Below are positions 14,334-14,572 of a DNA stretch of 14,572 bases, piece after piece. The DNA is from a bacterium (GTDB lineage Bacteria; Patescibacteriota; Minisyncoccia; Minisyncoccales; Minisyncoccaceae). Position 1 is the first letter of the stretch, and each line of letters starts with the position of its first letter. Below the pieces are notes generated by a model. That model saw nothing but the letters and a program-made list of their open reading frames with translations, had not been told where the DNA came from and ran no database searches. The position numbers and the translations under genes are program-made. The DNA lies in assembly GCA_023229485.1 (NCBI GenBank), contig JALNZJ010000004.1:3775-18346 (forward strand), read 5' to 3'.

Positions 14334-14410
14334 CTTGCGAAGCAAGGCCGGAAGTTTGACTGAAACTGAGGCGGGCCCCGAAACATTTTCGGCAGAAAAT
14401 GATTGAGGGG
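14334..14410 (+). repeat. Structured tRNA insert, copy 1 (D-loop)
   Basis: Three hairpins in 77 nt. H1 is CTTGC-GAA-GCAAG (14334-14346). H2 is GCC (14347-14349) with GGC (14370-14372), an internal loop GGA/GA, and inner helix AGTTT/AAACT around loop GACTG (14358-14362). GGG follows (14373-14375). H3 is CCCC (14376-14379) with GGGG (14407-14410), a GAAA/TTGA zone, and inner helix CATTTTC/GAAAATG around loop GGCA (14391-14394), with one unpaired A at 14402. The flanks are GG on the left and GA on the right, as for copy 2. From 14347 on, it aligns with copy 2 without gaps over 64 nt. Confidence 0.75.
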
Positions 14411-14442
14411 GAGCGTTTGCTTCCCAAGCAAAAGATCGCGGG

Positions 14443-14529
14443 ATTGATTCGTGAAGCGAATCAATGACGGAGGCCTGTCTGAGGCCGAGTCGGGTTGCTA
14501 AAATTTTTCAGCAGAAAAATATTTAGCAA
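14443..14529 (+). repeat. Structured tRNA insert, copy 2 (T-loop)
   Basis: The same three-hairpin plan in 87 nt. H1 is ATTGATTCGT-GAA-GCGAATCAAT (14443-14465), twice as long as in copy 1 but with the same GAA loop. H2 is GAC (14466-14468) with GTC (14489-14491), the same GGA/GA internal loop, and GGCCT/AGGCC around loop GTCTG (14477-14481). GGG follows (14492-14494). H3 is TTGCTAAA (14495-14502) with TTTAGCAA (14522-14529), inner helix ATTTTTC/GAAAAAT around loop AGCA (14510-14513), and the unpaired A at 14521 in the same place as in copy 1. The exact left border is ambiguous: ATTGA at the left and GAAT at the right share GA. Confidence 0.75.
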
Positions 14530-14572
14530 GAATCCCGTCTTCCTTTAAAAAACTAGAGTATGTGGTTATTAT

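Larger units (their letters stand above)
14315..14546 (+). tRNA. tRNA-Gly (anticodon CCC) interrupted in the D-loop and in the T-loop
   Basis: The pieces of one tRNA are found in order. They are acceptor 5' GCGGGAG (14315-14321), TA, D-stem GCTT, D-loop start AGGTGG (14328-14333), [insert 14334-14410], D-stem 3' GAGC (14411-14414), anticodon arm TTTGC-TTCCCAA-GCAAA (anticodon CCC at 14423-14425), variable loop AGATC, T-stem GCGGG (14438-14442), [insert about 14443-14529], GAAT (14530-14533), T-stem CCCGT (14534-14538) and acceptor 3' CTTCC (14539-14543). The outer two acceptor positions do not match well: TT follows CTTCC where GC would pair with the 5' GC, leaving a G-U and a C-U. Removing both inserts gives a recognisable tRNA-Gly, but no single cut gives an ordinary TTCGAAT T-loop. 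It could be an intron-containing gene, an expanded tRNA or a pseudogene; a tRNA-Gly(UCC) elsewhere could cover GGG codons. Confidence 0.7.

Noticed and set aside
14334..14529. Hammerhead or other known small self-cleaving ribozyme in the inserts
   Set aside because: CTGA and GAAA strings occur, but not in the order or junction geometry of the hammerhead core; I also could not fit twister, pistol or hatchet by eye.
14315..14546. Group I intron in the tRNA
   Set aside because: Each insert is under 90 nt and there is no room for the P3-P8 and P4-P6 domains. Only copy 2 shows a U-G-like end of H1, and there are two near-identical inserts instead of one.
14315..14546. tmRNA or RNase P RNA
   Set aside because: No tag-peptide frame, no tmRNA acceptor sequence and no RNase P core motif; an intact Gly anticodon arm is present instead.
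1..14572. CRISPR array, insertion sequence or prophage genes
   Set aside because: No regularly spaced repeats, transposase or phage structural genes were seen; the only repeats are protein domain repeats and the two tRNA inserts.

Overview
This is an AT-rich, gene-dense piece of a bacterial genome. It most resembles a Patescibacteria/CPR (Parcubacteria-like) chromosome. The signs are very short intergenic gaps, weak or absent Shine-Dalgarno sites, a conjugation-type ATPase followed by a coiled-coil J-domain protein and a small DUF5663-like protein, a huge FTLVE-type pilin-like adhesin, a ComEC-type metallo-hydrolase without the channel, and a tRNA without an encoded CCA. The lineage is inferred from gene content, because the window holds no rRNA or other phylogenetic marker.

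Layout. 1-3910: the end of a TraG/VirD4-like ATPase, a large membrane-anchored J-domain protein whose first codons are in another frame, and two small acidic proteins, closed by a strong terminator (3916-3937). 4019-8051: a UvrD-type helicase fused to a RecB-like Fe-S nuclease, followed 10 nt later by gpsA. 8109-11147: a 1012-residue pilin-like surface protein with LamG, Ig-like, four Cys-rich FN3 and six Asp-box repeats. 11223-11918: inorganic pyrophosphatase and a ferredoxin, with a terminator. 12021-13105: a DUF1858-type redox-disulfide protein and a secreted or anchored ComEC-like MBL hydrolase.

13106-14572 is mostly RNA and very small genes. It holds a promoter-driven rod-shaped RNA resembling 6S RNA, tRNA-Val(CAC), an orphan 95-residue gene with its own promoter, SD and terminator, a tiny promoter-to-terminator unit of about 90 nt (sRNA or leaderless 20-aa ORF), and a 71-residue Cys/His protein.

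The most striking feature is the last one (14315-14546). A tRNA-Gly(CCC) gene is interrupted twice, in the D-loop and in the T-loop, by two copies of the same structured element of about 80 nt. The two copies are only about two thirds identical in their 64-nt cores. They nevertheless have exactly the same core length, the same three-hairpin layout and at least nine compensatory base-pair changes. This looks like an undescribed family of tRNA-inserted RNA elements: introns of an unrecognised type, mobile structured elements, or retained expansions. The functional interpretation is open.
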